From contig MEPP01000031.1 in the NCBI GenBank assembly GCA_001769855.1, forward strand, positions 44,051 through 108,050: a stretch of 64,000 nt of DNA, in the 5' to 3' direction. This document shows, in pieces, positions 7,813 through 16,226 of this stretch. Every line of letters starts with the position of its first letter. Within the stretch, counting starts at the first letter, position 1. Source of the stretch: Bdellovibrionales bacterium GWA2_49_15 (lineage in GTDB: Bacteria > Bdellovibrionota > Bacteriovoracia > Bacteriovoracales > Bacteriovoracaceae). The notes below the pieces were generated by a model. The model saw nothing but the letters and a program-made list of their open reading frames with translations. It was not told the origin of the DNA and ran no database searches. Position numbers and translations under genes: made by a program.

Positions 7813-8989
7813 AATTCAGATTTTTGACCTTCCCCCTGCGGCCGAACTGCTTCCATGAAAAAATCCGTGGGTTAGCAAGGTACCTATTTCTTGATCCTAC
7901 ATTAAGCTGAATCAATCGAGGACAAATGGCCCGAACAACCGTGAGACCTGCGGCCTTAATTTTTATCGGAGTGATATCGGCAAAATACACCCGGCCCAAA
8001 TCTCTTTTGGCGAAAATTTTTAAAATTTCCTGCAAGGAGGGCATCCTTCTCTTCTTCGGCAACGATGGGAAGGCGGCCCCCTGATCAAGAAACTTCAAAT
8101 GCTCCTGGTGCTCCTCACAGACATAAAACAGCAGATGATCGATAAAATCATTGATTTCATTCTCCGGTTTCTGCTTGATCTGACCATCCTCAAGAAGGCC
8201 TTTGGCGGCATAGCTCGTCTGAAAACACTCCAGCATGGCCTTCTCCAAGGCCTTTCGAGAGTTAAAATGGCAGGCCGAACCAAAAGTGCTAAACCCAGGG
8301 CCACGGCAATGGGCAAGAACCACCGGGATGCCAAGATCGGATTGTAAATTGAAAAAGGTAACGGCCTCTTCCTCCTTACAAAAAATCTTGTTCACAAGCC
8401 TCTTTACTTCCAAAGGGAGGGTAATTTTTGGCGGGGAGAATTTTTTATCCCACATCCCGACCACGGCATCTCTTTCTATCAGCTCATATAAAGCCGACAG
8501 CGCCGCCGCTTCAAAGCTCCCGTGGCAAGCGGTTCCCGAGGAGGTGGGAATGATAAATGGCCCGCAGCCTTCCTTTTTTTGGTAGCTCAGGAAAATGAAG
8601 GGTGCCGGAATAAAAACTTTTTTCCCGCTGAGCATTTCTCTGGATTCTACCCAATGTGTCTCTGTCTTCGCGGTAAACGGTGTGAATGCGAAATCAGATG
8701 ATTTGTATTGTGCCTCAGAGAAAAGCAAAAGCTCAGCAGGATTGAGCAATTCATGTTTCATTTGAAGCCGCTGATAACTCCCAAACGGCAGCCGGCGCAA
8801 GTTATATTTACTCAAGGCCTGTCTTTCAAGCCCCTCACCCAGAGCGGAAATTATGGCATGCTCTTTTTCAAATGAAATTCCTCCGCAGCCGGATCGGGTG
8901 CTGGCGAAATAGAGGCCGCTAACTTTCTCCAACTCAATCGGCCCTAGTAAAGACCGCATGGCCTTGAGATATTTTTTTTTATTTTCCAT
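7790..8989 (-). CDS. YcaO-domain enzyme
   Basis: A 399-residue YcaO protein. ATP/Mg-binding motifs are clear: SALGEGLERQAL (E52, E55) and SSGTACHGSFEAAALSALYELIERD (E160, E169, E172). YcaO enzymes activate backbone amides with ATP to form azolines, thioamides or amidines in ribosomal peptides, or act in RimO-linked methylthiolation. The C-terminus ends in KPHPFA, close to the PxPxP tail of azoline-forming YcaO proteins but with Ala instead of the last Pro. No E1-like/ocin-ThiF, TfuA or SagB-type partner is encoded in the window. It overlaps the upstream radical SAM gene by 11 nt on the same strand, so the two are probably co-translated. Confidence 0.93.
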   Translation of the reverse strand: MENKKKYLKAMRSLLGPIELEKVSGLYFASTRSGCGGISFEKEHAIISALGEGLERQALSKYNLRRLPFGSYQRLQMKHELLNPAELLLFSEAQYKSSDFAFTPFTAKTETHWVESREMLSGKKVFIPAPFIFLSYQKKEGCGPFIIPTSSGTACHGSFEAAALSALYELIERDAVVGMWDKKFSPPKITLPLEVKRLVNKIFCKEEEAVTFFNLQSDLGIPVVLAHCRGPGFSTFGSACHFNSRKALEKAMLECFQTSYAAKGLLEDGQIKQKPENEINDFIDHLLFYVCEEHQEHLKFLDQGAAFPSLPKKRRMPSLQEILKIFAKRDLGRVYFADITPIKIKAAGLTVVRAICPRLIQLNVGSRNRYLANPRIFSWKQFGRRGKVKNLNSKPHPFA

Positions 8990-10355
8990 TCTTCAGAAAT
9001 TCCAAATAAGGTTCCGTATGCTTCTGCAATTTGTTGAAGAACGCACTCATGATAAGATGCTTAAAACCTTCCCGAACTCTCCCTTGCACCATTTTCCCGG
9101 CACCTTTAAGCGGGGTATAGTATTTAATCATGAAAGCGTTGAACGACTTTTGCGCCTCATAGGCCGTCATTGATTTCGGTTGATACACAAAATGCAAGTA
9201 GTCGTAAAAATCCCAGTTTTCGGACAATATCCGCTCCTCGGCCCGCATCTTCTGGCCAAGGGGCGAGACGCCAAATGGTGTCAGTATACTTAGAGCAAAG
9301 GAATTCATCTTGGACTTATGAACAAAATCTTCAATCAGCTCCAACGAGTGAGGCGTATCCTCTTCATACCCATAGCTAAAAAATCCATGGACCCAAACAC
9401 CTTGATCCTGCAACTTCTTGATGGCATCGAAATAAACTTCCGTCTCTTTGGTTTTAGAGAGATGGTTTTCCTTTTGCAAACGAGTCACCGGATTAATGGT
9501 TTCAAAGCCAATTCCCAGCGTGATTTTATGATGTTTCATTTCCTTGACGAGCTCATCATCATTAATAAAGTTCAGCGTGCAGTCCGCCCCCATATGTTTA
9601 ATCTTGATGCCCTCGGCCCTCGTCCTCTGCAAAAATTCCCTTATCCGTTTGGAACTTGCGATCCAGTTGGGCTCCATAAAATCCACCCGCGGGACCTCAC
9701 CACCGAAGTATTCCGCCATGGATTTAAATTCGCCCACCATCCGGTCGACGGAGGAGGTTCTCCAGCCCTCTCCCCAGATTGTGGGGATATCACAAAAGCT
9801 ACAATGATGATTGCACCCTCGGGAAAAAAAAGGTCTGACAAAATCCGGCTTGAAATCCAAAAGCCCGTAGTTCATGAATGGGAGCGAGTTGAGGTCCTTC
9901 ACCTGCTCGCCAAAAATGATTTTGCGCTTATCCGTGCCTTTCAAGACAGCGTCAATCACGTTTTCCAACTCTCCGACAACCACGTGATCGGCATGCCGAC
10001 TGGCCTCCTCATAATAATGGGCGATGTGGGGGCCTCCCATAATGATTTTCCGATCTTTTAGCTGGGCCGCCAGCGCATAACATTTATTGGCGGTGGCGGT
10101 GTAGACATTGATCATCACCGTATCACCTGTTATGTGCTCGGGACGAACCTCGCCATTGATCTCACAAAGCTGCTCAACCTCGTAGCCCATTTGATTTAAA
10201 ACCGTGGCCAACCACAGGTTCGTGGCAAAATATTCTTTCCCGCTGCCGGTCATTTTGACGACCTTTCCCGCCCTTCGCATCTTCTTCAACATTCCGAGAT
10301 AAAAAGGAGTGATTAGGCCAACTATCGATATTTTTTTTGATCTCTGGGGAAGCAT
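8979..10355 (-). CDS. B12-binding-type radical SAM protein (second)
   Basis: A 458-residue protein: N-terminal cobalamin-binding-like domain (about residues 1-160, including KIIMGGPHIAHYY and HVVVGELE), then a radical SAM core with C181-NHH-C185-SF-C188 (SRGCNHHCSFCD), then a tail of about 100 residues. The ITLGIGFETINPVTR segment is the usual late-barrel strand of MiaB/BchE-type enzymes. It heads the two-gene minus-strand unit with the YcaO gene, separated by 38 bp from the divergent third radical SAM gene. Enzymes of this class commonly methylate peptide carbons in YcaO-containing pathways such as bottromycin and thiopeptides. Substrate here is unknown. No strong Shine-Dalgarno is visible before ATG 10355. 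Confidence 0.87.
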   Translation of the reverse strand: MLPQRSKKISIVGLITPFYLGMLKKMRRAGKVVKMTGSGKEYFATNLWLATVLNQMGYEVEQLCEINGEVRPEHITGDTVMINVYTATANKCYALAAQLKDRKIIMGGPHIAHYYEEASRHADHVVVGELENVIDAVLKGTDKRKIIFGEQVKDLNSLPFMNYGLLDFKPDFVRPFFSRGCNHHCSFCDIPTIWGEGWRTSSVDRMVGEFKSMAEYFGGEVPRVDFMEPNWIASSKRIREFLQRTRAEGIKIKHMGADCTLNFINDDELVKEMKHHKITLGIGFETINPVTRLQKENHLSKTKETEVYFDAIKKLQDQGVWVHGFFSYGYEEDTPHSLELIEDFVHKSKMNSFALSILTPFGVSPLGQKMRAEERILSENWDFYDYLHFVYQPKSMTAYEAQKSFNAFMIKYYTPLKGAGKMVQGRVREGFKHLIMSAFFNKLQKHTEPYLEFLKNGK

Positions 10356-10393
10356 TAGTACATCATAAGGGATTTCTGCTAAAATAATAAGAT

Positions 10394-11704
10394 ATGGAAG
10401 TAACTTTTATCATCCCCAAGGTGGAAGGCCTCACGGTTGCCATCTTTTCCTTCGGCATTCCCTATATCTCCTCTTTTATAAAACAGCACGGGCATACGGT
10501 AAAGCTGATCAATGGTCAGATTCTTTCGGATAAAAAATATGATCAGCTCATCAATAACATCACCTCGCCCGTGATTGGCATCAGCACCTACCATTACGAC
10601 ATTCGAGAATTTTTCGCACTCACTCATTTTCTAAAGAAAAAATATCCGGACAAGATCATCGTGGGTGGAGGCCGAGGCCCCGCCAGCTTTCCCCTGGAGT
10701 ATATTTTTACCCATGGACGCGCCGACTATCTTATTCTGAACGAAGGTGAAATTCCCTTTAACGAGTTCTTGAATCTTTTGGAGGCCAACCAGTTCTCACC
10801 TGAAAAAGTTCCTAACCTGGCCTATTTAAAAAACGGTAAGGTCACTTTATCAAGGCCACAAAATGTCTTGATGGAAGATTTGGACAAACTCCCCTTTCCG
10901 GATCGCGACCTGATCGACCAGCGCTATTATTTAAAATTTCAGCAAAAAATTACCGGCGAACGGCTTATCCGAATTGTAACCTCAAGGGGCTGTCCCCATG
11001 TGTGCTTCTTTTGTGATAAATCCGGCATGGGTAACAAAATTCGACTTCGAAGCGCTGACAGCGTTATTGCCGAAATCGAGTTCACCATGAAAAAATACAA
11101 AACCAATTATTTCTTTTTTATCGACGATTTATTTGTGCACTCGAACTCCAGGCTGACAGAATTTTGTGAAAAAATACGACAAAAGAAACTTAAAATCCGT
11201 TGGGAGGCCCACGCCCGGGTGAACTCTCTAGCGCCAGAGATGTACCCTTTGCTTAAAGAGTCCGGCTGTGAGCAGCTCTTTTTTGGCATTGAATCCGGCA
11301 GTCAGACCATTCTGGACAAGATCCAAAAGGGCATTTCTGTGGCGGAAATCAAAAGTGCCCTTAAACAGTGCCGAAAAAACGGAATCAAGTCTTTTGGCTA
11401 CTTTATCGTGGGAGTTCCAGGCGAAACCAAGAAAGATCACCAGGCCACCCTCAAACTTATCAAAGATGGCCCTATCGATGGGGTCGAGGTCTTTTATCTC
11501 CTACCCTACAAAGGCTCTCCTATTTTTAATAAGTTATACGATAAAAACAGCTTCTCCTGGGAAGACTATTGCGAATGGACCGACGTTTTAGAATTTAAAC
11601 CTTCCATGAAGACCTTCTTAAAATACCAGTCGGACGATGATCCTTCTCAAGCAATTCAACGGATTATGTCGAAGGCCCCCCAGTCCTCCAGGCGGGGGGA
11701 CTAG
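10394..11704 (+). CDS. B12-binding-type radical SAM protein (third)
   Basis: A 436-residue protein with a cobalamin-binding-like N-terminus (VIGISTYHYD, KIIVGGGRGPASFP, YLILNEGE), a linker motif (DLDKLPFPDRDL) typical of B12/radical SAM enzymes, and the cluster motif C200-PHV-C204-FF-C207 (SRGCPHVCFFCD). Later barrel elements are present (FFFIDDLFV, LFFGIESGSQ). It is transcribed divergently from the second radical SAM/YcaO unit and lies 86 bp upstream of the 17-residue ORF on the same strand, with a separate promoter between them. ATG 10394 is the first in frame, with only a weak ribosome binding site. It clearly differs from the two other radical SAM proteins and is not a recent duplicate. 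Confidence 0.87.
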   Translation: MEVTFIIPKVEGLTVAIFSFGIPYISSFIKQHGHTVKLINGQILSDKKYDQLINNITSPVIGISTYHYDIREFFALTHFLKKKYPDKIIVGGGRGPASFPLEYIFTHGRADYLILNEGEIPFNEFLNLLEANQFSPEKVPNLAYLKNGKVTLSRPQNVLMEDLDKLPFPDRDLIDQRYYLKFQQKITGERLIRIVTSRGCPHVCFFCDKSGMGNKIRLRSADSVIAEIEFTMKKYKTNYFFFIDDLFVHSNSRLTEFCEKIRQKKLKIRWEAHARVNSLAPEMYPLLKESGCEQLFFGIESGSQTILDKIQKGISVAEIKSALKQCRKNGIKSFGYFIVGVPGETKKDHQATLKLIKDGPIDGVEVFYLLPYKGSPIFNKLYDKNSFSWEDYCEWTDVLEFKPSMKTFLKYQSDDDPSQAIQRIMSKAPQSSRRGD

Positions 11705-11722
11705 TGACTAATTACAATCAGT

Positions 11723-11751
11723 TTGACAAAAACCAGACTGCGGCCTAAAAA
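11723..11751 (+). promoter_or_regulatory. Sigma-70-type promoter for the 17-residue ORF
   Basis: A perfect -35 (TTGACA, 11723-11728) is followed by a 17-bp spacer and TAAAAA (11746-11751, 4 of 6 matches to TATAAT). Transcription would start near 11758, giving a leader of about 33 nt to ATG 11791. It lies just after the stop of the third radical SAM gene, so the tiny ORF can be expressed independently of its neighbours. Confidence 0.6.
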
Positions 11752-11790
11752 GAAACTGTTTAAATCGACCCTTAAAAAAGTGAGGACGCA

Positions 11791-11844
11791 ATGAAAAGCA
11801 AAAAGACAAAAAAGAAAGTTATTCTCTGCACTGTTCGCGGTTAA
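11791..11844 (+). CDS. 17-residue Lys-rich peptide, candidate RiPP precursor
   Basis: The ORF encodes MKSKKTKKKVILCTVRG and stops at TAA 11842-11844. Support: a -35/-10 pair upstream, a ribosome binding site (GTGAGGA, with GAGG ending 5 nt before ATG), and a perfect intrinsic terminator 24 nt after the stop. This is a complete transcription unit with no other gene inside. The N-terminal nine residues hold six Lys; the C-terminal eight (VILCTVRG) are hydrophobic with adjacent Cys13-Thr14, residues that YcaO enzymes can cyclise. The neighbours encode YcaO, three B12-type radical SAM proteins, FAAL/ACP, GNAT and an exporter. Lys residues could accept an acyl chain. At 17 residues it would be very short for a leader-core precursor. 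A regulatory leader peptide or a small RNA read by chance as an ORF are the alternatives. Confidence 0.55.
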   Translation: MKSKKTKKKVILCTVRG

Positions 11845-11867
11845 TTAATTTACCCGAAAACTACTAA

Positions 11868-11901
11868 AACCCGCAGGACTTCTGTCCGCGGGTTTTTTTT
11901 T
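11868..11901 (+). terminator. Intrinsic terminator after the 17-residue ORF
   Basis: AACCCGC-a-GGAC (11868-11879, one bulged A) pairs with GTCC-GCGGGTT (11884-11894) around a TTCT loop, followed by an unbroken T run to 11901. This is among the strongest terminators in the window. The convergent gene at 11900-12823 ends in its T tract, so it may serve both directions, although the opposite-strand T run is weaker. Confidence 0.9.
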
Positions 11902-12823
11902 ATTTCCACTCCTGCCCCAAAGCAGGGTGATGTCGAAAAAAAAGGCCTTCATCACCAAAGCAACTGGCCACAAAAGAGCTGGTGAGCACTAAATCTCCAA
12001 GATACTCCAACTCCTCATCCTTCAATGATTGGGCATACACCTTATACAAAACTGTTCCCGGCCTTAGCCTACCGAGCTGAACCCGCAAGTCAGTTTTATC
12101 ACCGGAATCAAATCCCCCGAAGACGGGTACAAATTTTAAGTGACGGGGAATGACCGGTGCTAACTCCACACTCCCGTTGGATTGCATCGCCGCCATATGC
12201 CCAACCGGCAAAACGAAAGGTGAAGCATCACTGTTGAACAACTTGACCGCCTTGCTAAAGGCGCGCAAGGGAAGTTTCAGGAAGGGTGAGCTGGGTTCTC
12301 CAATCGTGGTGGTAAACGGGTTGCTAAAATAATTGCGATCCTCACCCTGCCCGTCAAGGGAGTACATTGCCATGATATTCAGAGAAGGGTGTCCATCCAC
12401 CAAAAATTTTAAACCAAATCCGGGTGTGTAACTGGCACCCGCCCCCGCCAAGGAAAAACGCACGACTCCGATCGCCCCGCTTTTCAAGACGCCGGTGTAG
12501 CTACTTGGTATCGATAGAAAGCTAATTTTGGCCACCGTACCGAAAGAATGAATCAGTTTTTTTCGTCCCATCGGCAGCTCATCTGAGGAATGCTTGAAAG
12601 TGGCAATTAAGTACTTTGAGCTAAGAAGTTTGACCATACTGAACAAGGAAAGCGATGAGGGAAGTTGGTTCTCGGCATATTGGCTTTTTTCCACCTGTTT
12701 CCAAAGATAATCCTGTTTTTCTCGGGCACTCCAGGACTCATAGTCTTGGGAAACGGTGCTATTCGCAGACAGCGACAAGCTCAGAAGAAAAAAGAACACC
12801 GTTAATAGTGCGAAACGCCTCAT
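11900..12823 (-). CDS. Secreted protein, possibly catalase-like fold
   Basis: A 307-residue protein with a clear Sec signal peptide (residues 1-20, ending near SLSANS) and a good start context (AGGGG, 6 nt before ATG 12823). The central part has a GVVRFSLAGAGA...PGFGLKFLVDG...NIMAMYSL order. It reminds me of the RFS...GFALKF...GN core of catalase-related proteins, including the small bacterial catalase-like family. No heme-ligating Tyr region can be confirmed by eye, so enzymatic activity is not claimed. It is convergent with the peptide unit and divergent from the export cassette by 120 bp. Probably periplasmic or released. Alternative: an unrecognised secreted family. Confidence 0.75.
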   Translation of the reverse strand: MRRFALLTVFFFLLSLSLSANSTVSQDYESWSAREKQDYLWKQVEKSQYAENQLPSSLSLFSMVKLLSSKYLIATFKHSSDELPMGRKKLIHSFGTVAKISFLSIPSSYTGVLKSGAIGVVRFSLAGAGASYTPGFGLKFLVDGHPSLNIMAMYSLDGQGEDRNYFSNPFTTTIGEPSSPFLKLPLRAFSKAVKLFNSDASPFVLPVGHMAAMQSNGSVELAPVIPRHLKFVPVFGGFDSGDKTDLRVQLGRLRPGTVLYKVYAQSLKDEELEYLGDLVLTSSFVASCFGDEGLFFRHHPALGQEWK

Positions 12824-12943
12824 AAAGAACCCCTCAGATTAAAGTTACCCTGCTTCGCCACCATGCTCCTTCCTTTGAGAGAGCACAATAGACATCTCTT
12901 TGACGATGACCACAGAAAGTCATTGTGTTAAAATGAGCGCTCT

Positions 12944-14221
12944 ATGCAAATGCTGATTTCCTTTTTCATTGCGCTCTTGGTGCTTTTACAAATATCTCTT
13001 GCCGAAGACTACACGCTACAGTCCTCTGTCTCGTGGTGGAATGCCGCCAGCTATCGCGGTCTGGTTGAATCAGAGCTCAATCCGGACAATGGCATCCTCA
13101 AACTGCCCCAGTGGATGGGGACTTCAGAGATCAGACCGGATGTTAAGTTTATTCGCGATTCATTTGTGGCCCGTGGACGCCCTCGACTCATTGGCACACT
13201 GTCGAAAACCACCTGGGGTGATACCGAAGAGTCTTCCGAGACCTCTGGCAAAATTCAGTGGAGTGAAGCTTACGCCTCACTGGCGGCGGTCGAGTGGCTG
13301 ACGATCACCTATGGACTGCAAAACTTCCAGTGGGGGCCGGCGGAAGCTGCGGGACCGAGCAATCAAATTTTCCATGAAACTATTCAGGCAAAAGATGTTC
13401 TCTTCGACACGCGAGGCCATCATCTCCTGCGAGTCAACCTTACGCCCATGCAAGAGTTGAGTGAGGTTCTGCTGGTGGAGATTTCGGACAACGGCGATCC
13501 GGAATTTATCGCCGAGGAAAATTTTAGCAAGAAATTCGTCCTTAAAAGTGAATATTCCTGGGCCGGAGGGGCCGATTATGCCGGCCTGGTGCTGGGACAT
13601 AAGGACCAATCAGAGTCCTGGATCGGAGAATATATCAATCTGGAAATCGTCGAAGGACTCTCCCTCTACCTCGACGCCAGCCAACAGCAGGGTTCCTCGG
13701 CATGGTACCCCGTTAAAGACGCCAATAACACGATCGTGATGACCCAATCCCTAAAAGACAGCAACCATATCTACCAATATTCTGTTACCGGCCTGCGATA
13801 TGTCTTTGAAAATGGCAACGACATCCGTTTGGAATGGATTTTTCAAGAGGCCGGCTATGGGGAGGCGGAAATTTTTTGGGCCTGGACTGCGCTAACTTCA
13901 AAAAATATTGTACAATTAATGCTTCTCCAACAGAATGCTGCACGTGCACAGAGGAATGGTTTGAATTTTCCCGGCCAAGATTACTTATTTACTTCCCTTC
14001 GAATTCCCGATGCCTTTAAATTTAAGGATTGGACTCTTTATTGGCGACTATTGGCTTCGGTGCATGACGGTTCTTTGTCCTCGCTGGTCAGCTCTGAAAA
14101 TGCCGTTGGAGAGGCCGGGACACTTTTCGCAACCGCAGCAGCGACGGCGGGAAAGGCGGAGTCAGAGCTCAGAGGTTCGGTGGATCAAGCATATACTTTG
14201 GGGTATCGCCATACTTGGTAA
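12944..14221 (+). CDS. Outer-membrane-type protein of the export cassette
   Basis: A 425-residue protein with a signal peptide (MLISFFIALLVLLQISLA) and a body of alternating polar/aromatic short strands (YTLQSSVSWWNAASYRG, LTITYGLQNFQWGPAE, YTLGYRHTW). It ends in an aromatic residue (W425), as outer-membrane beta-barrels do. No named family recognised. It lies 29 bp upstream of an ABC ATPase gene and heads a five-gene unit with two FtsX-type permeases and a LolA-like protein. It is a candidate outer-membrane end of that system. Barrel assignment is inferred from strand pattern and terminal aromatic residue. Confidence 0.72.
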   Translation: MQMLISFFIALLVLLQISLAEDYTLQSSVSWWNAASYRGLVESELNPDNGILKLPQWMGTSEIRPDVKFIRDSFVARGRPRLIGTLSKTTWGDTEESSETSGKIQWSEAYASLAAVEWLTITYGLQNFQWGPAEAAGPSNQIFHETIQAKDVLFDTRGHHLLRVNLTPMQELSEVLLVEISDNGDPEFIAEENFSKKFVLKSEYSWAGGADYAGLVLGHKDQSESWIGEYINLEIVEGLSLYLDASQQQGSSAWYPVKDANNTIVMTQSLKDSNHIYQYSVTGLRYVFENGNDIRLEWIFQEAGYGEAEIFWAWTALTSKNIVQLMLLQQNAARAQRNGLNFPGQDYLFTSLRIPDAFKFKDWTLYWRLLASVHDGSLSSLVSSENAVGEAGTLFATAAATAGKAESELRGSVDQAYTLGYRHTW

Positions 14222-14250
14222 GCGACCCCTCCTAAGATAAGGATTTTCTG

Positions 14251-14934
14251 ATGCAGAATAAAAGCATAGTGAAACTCGAAGATGTGAATAAAAGCTATCG
14301 GCTAGGGCAGACCAGTATCAATGCTTTGAAGTCAGTGAATTTGGAAATTCATAGCGGTGAATTTACCGCCGTGGTTGGGGCCTCGGGTTCCGGCAAAAGT
14401 ACCTTGCTCAACATCATCGGCTGCATCGATATTCCAGATTCAGGCGCGGTGTGGATTGATGGCGTCGATATCGCCAAGATGAGCGACAATCGCCAGAGTG
14501 ATCTGCGCAATCAAAAGATTGGTTATATTTTTCAATCTTTCAACTTAGTGCCCGTCCTTTCAGTGTATGAGAATGTGGAGCTGCCTCTGCTCATTAATCA
14601 TGAGGTGAGTCCATCAGACCGGGCACGCCGGGTGAAAGAGGCCATCGCGGAAGTGGGCCTCGAACAGTTCAGCAAAAACCGACCTGATCAGCTCTCCGGT
14701 GGCCAAAGACAACGTGTCGCCATTGCCAGGGCCCTGGCCGGTCATCCACTCCTGGTGCTTGCCGACGAACCCACCGCCAACCTTGACTCTGAAAACTCGG
14801 GCAAAATTATTGATCTGATGCTCGCTCTGAATAAAAATAAAAATGTCACCTTTTTGTTTTCCACCCACGATGAGAAGCTCGTTAGTCGCGTCGGGCGCGT
14901 GGTGCATATTAAAGACGGGACCGTGCAAGTATGA
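14251..14934 (+). CDS. ABC transporter ATPase (LolD/MacB type)
   Basis: A 227-residue nucleotide-binding protein. Walker A GASGSGKSTLLNIIG, the Q-loop FQSFNL, signature LSGGQRQRVAIARAL, Walker B LVLADEPTANLD and a switch His (FSTHDEK) are all present. The insert and length match the LolD/MacB/FtsE group that powers FtsX-type permeases. The stop overlaps the first permease gene by 4 nt. It would drive lipoprotein, lipid or peptide movement from the outer leaflet of the inner membrane by a mechanotransmission mechanism. The exact cargo is unknown. Confidence 0.93.
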   Translation: MQNKSIVKLEDVNKSYRLGQTSINALKSVNLEIHSGEFTAVVGASGSGKSTLLNIIGCIDIPDSGAVWIDGVDIAKMSDNRQSDLRNQKIGYIFQSFNLVPVLSVYENVELPLLINHEVSPSDRARRVKEAIAEVGLEQFSKNRPDQLSGGQRQRVAIARALAGHPLLVLADEPTANLDSENSGKIIDLMLALNKNKNVTFLFSTHDEKLVSRVGRVVHIKDGTVQV

Positions 14935-16226
14935 GACAGCTCTGGTTTTTAGCACTTCGAAATCTCAGCCGAAATATGCGGAGAAATCTGGCGACAGGCT
15001 CGGCCATCGCCTTGGGCTTCGCCGGTATTCTGCTCCTGGGCGGTTACGTTAATCGCATTTCAAATTATCTGCGAGTCTACACCGTCTATGTCATGCATAC
15101 GGGACATTTGGCTTTGTTTGCTCAAGATGGTTTTGAAAAATTTCAGTATAAACCCCTCAAATATAGTCTTTCCCACGATGCTCAGCTGGCCATCGAGAAG
15201 GCCCTGCGGGAAGAGGCGCAGGTTGATTTTTATGAGCGCCAGATGTCAGGGGCCGGACTGATCGGCAACGGCCGCATTTCCGTTCCCTTTTATGCCAAAG
15301 GTTACGAGCCTCTGATTGATCAGCGCGTGCAAAGTCATCCTGAGGTTCAGAAGTGGGTGTCCAAGGGCGGCTACTTTGCCAAAGGCCAGGGACTTTGGAA
15401 CTATCCCGAGGACCTGGGCGCCCTGGCCTTAAGTAAAGGCCTGGCCTTCACCTTGGGAAAAAAATTAGTTCATGACGAGGGAGGAGATGCCAATGTGCAA
15501 CTCATCTCAGGAACGTGGCAAGGGTCCTTGAATGCCATTGATGCCGAGGTTGTCGGTCACTTTAATACCGGCTTTCGGGAAACCGATAACTCCGCCATCT
15601 ATATTGACTACAAAAGATTGCAGCAGCTCTATGACACAGAAAGTGTTGGGCGATATTCCATTTGGGTCAAAGATATCTTTCAAACTAATAAAGTGGCCGC
15701 CCGCTTAACCGAAAAGCTTAAGGCCGCCGGAGTTTCCGTTGAGGTCATTGCCTGGGATGAGGAGCGCCTCTCTCCCTACTACACAGGAACCATGCAGTTT
15801 TTGCATTCTCTCGTTACCTTCATTGGCGTGGTGCTGGCGACCGTCATTAGCTTCTCCGTGCTCAACTCCACCACCATGACAGTGGTCGAGCGCCTGCAGG
15901 AAATCGGCATGTATCGTTCCATCGGCTTTCGCCGCGGCCAGGTCAGTCGCATGTTTGTGAACGAATCATTCTGGCTCGCCATGGCCTCCCTCGCCGTGGG
16001 CGCGGTCCTTGGTTATGCGGCGATCAGCTCCATCAATGCCGCCAAAATAATCTATCATCCCCCCGGAGTTCCGGACGGCCTGCAGCTAAAGTTAGTGGCC
16101 AGCACGCCGTTCCTCTTTATTTCGGGCGCAATCATTTTAACTTTAACTTTGCTGACCACCTATTTCGCGGTCTCAAGAACAATGCGGATGCGCGTGGCGG
16201 ATTTGCTTGGAGGTACCAGAAGATGA
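14931..16226 (+). CDS. FtsX-type ABC permease (LolC/LolE-like), first
   Basis: A 431-residue permease. One membrane helix sits near the N-terminus (about residues 20-42), followed by a large periplasmic domain. Three C-terminal helices form the FtsX/MacB domain, with the conserved cytoplasmic coupling segment VERLQEIGMYRSIGFRRGQV between helices 2 and 3. It overlaps the ATPase gene upstream and the LolA-like gene downstream by 4 nt each. It pairs with the second permease at 16978-18312, which has the same layout, so the transporter is probably a heterodimer with a single ATPase type, as in LolCDE. Confidence 0.9.
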   Translation: MRQLWFLALRNLSRNMRRNLATGSAIALGFAGILLLGGYVNRISNYLRVYTVYVMHTGHLALFAQDGFEKFQYKPLKYSLSHDAQLAIEKALREEAQVDFYERQMSGAGLIGNGRISVPFYAKGYEPLIDQRVQSHPEVQKWVSKGGYFAKGQGLWNYPEDLGALALSKGLAFTLGKKLVHDEGGDANVQLISGTWQGSLNAIDAEVVGHFNTGFRETDNSAIYIDYKRLQQLYDTESVGRYSIWVKDIFQTNKVAARLTEKLKAAGVSVEVIAWDEERLSPYYTGTMQFLHSLVTFIGVVLATVISFSVLNSTTMTVVERLQEIGMYRSIGFRRGQVSRMFVNESFWLAMASLAVGAVLGYAAISSINAAKIIYHPPGVPDGLQLKLVASTPFLFISGAIILTLTLLTTYFAVSRTMRMRVADLLGGTRR

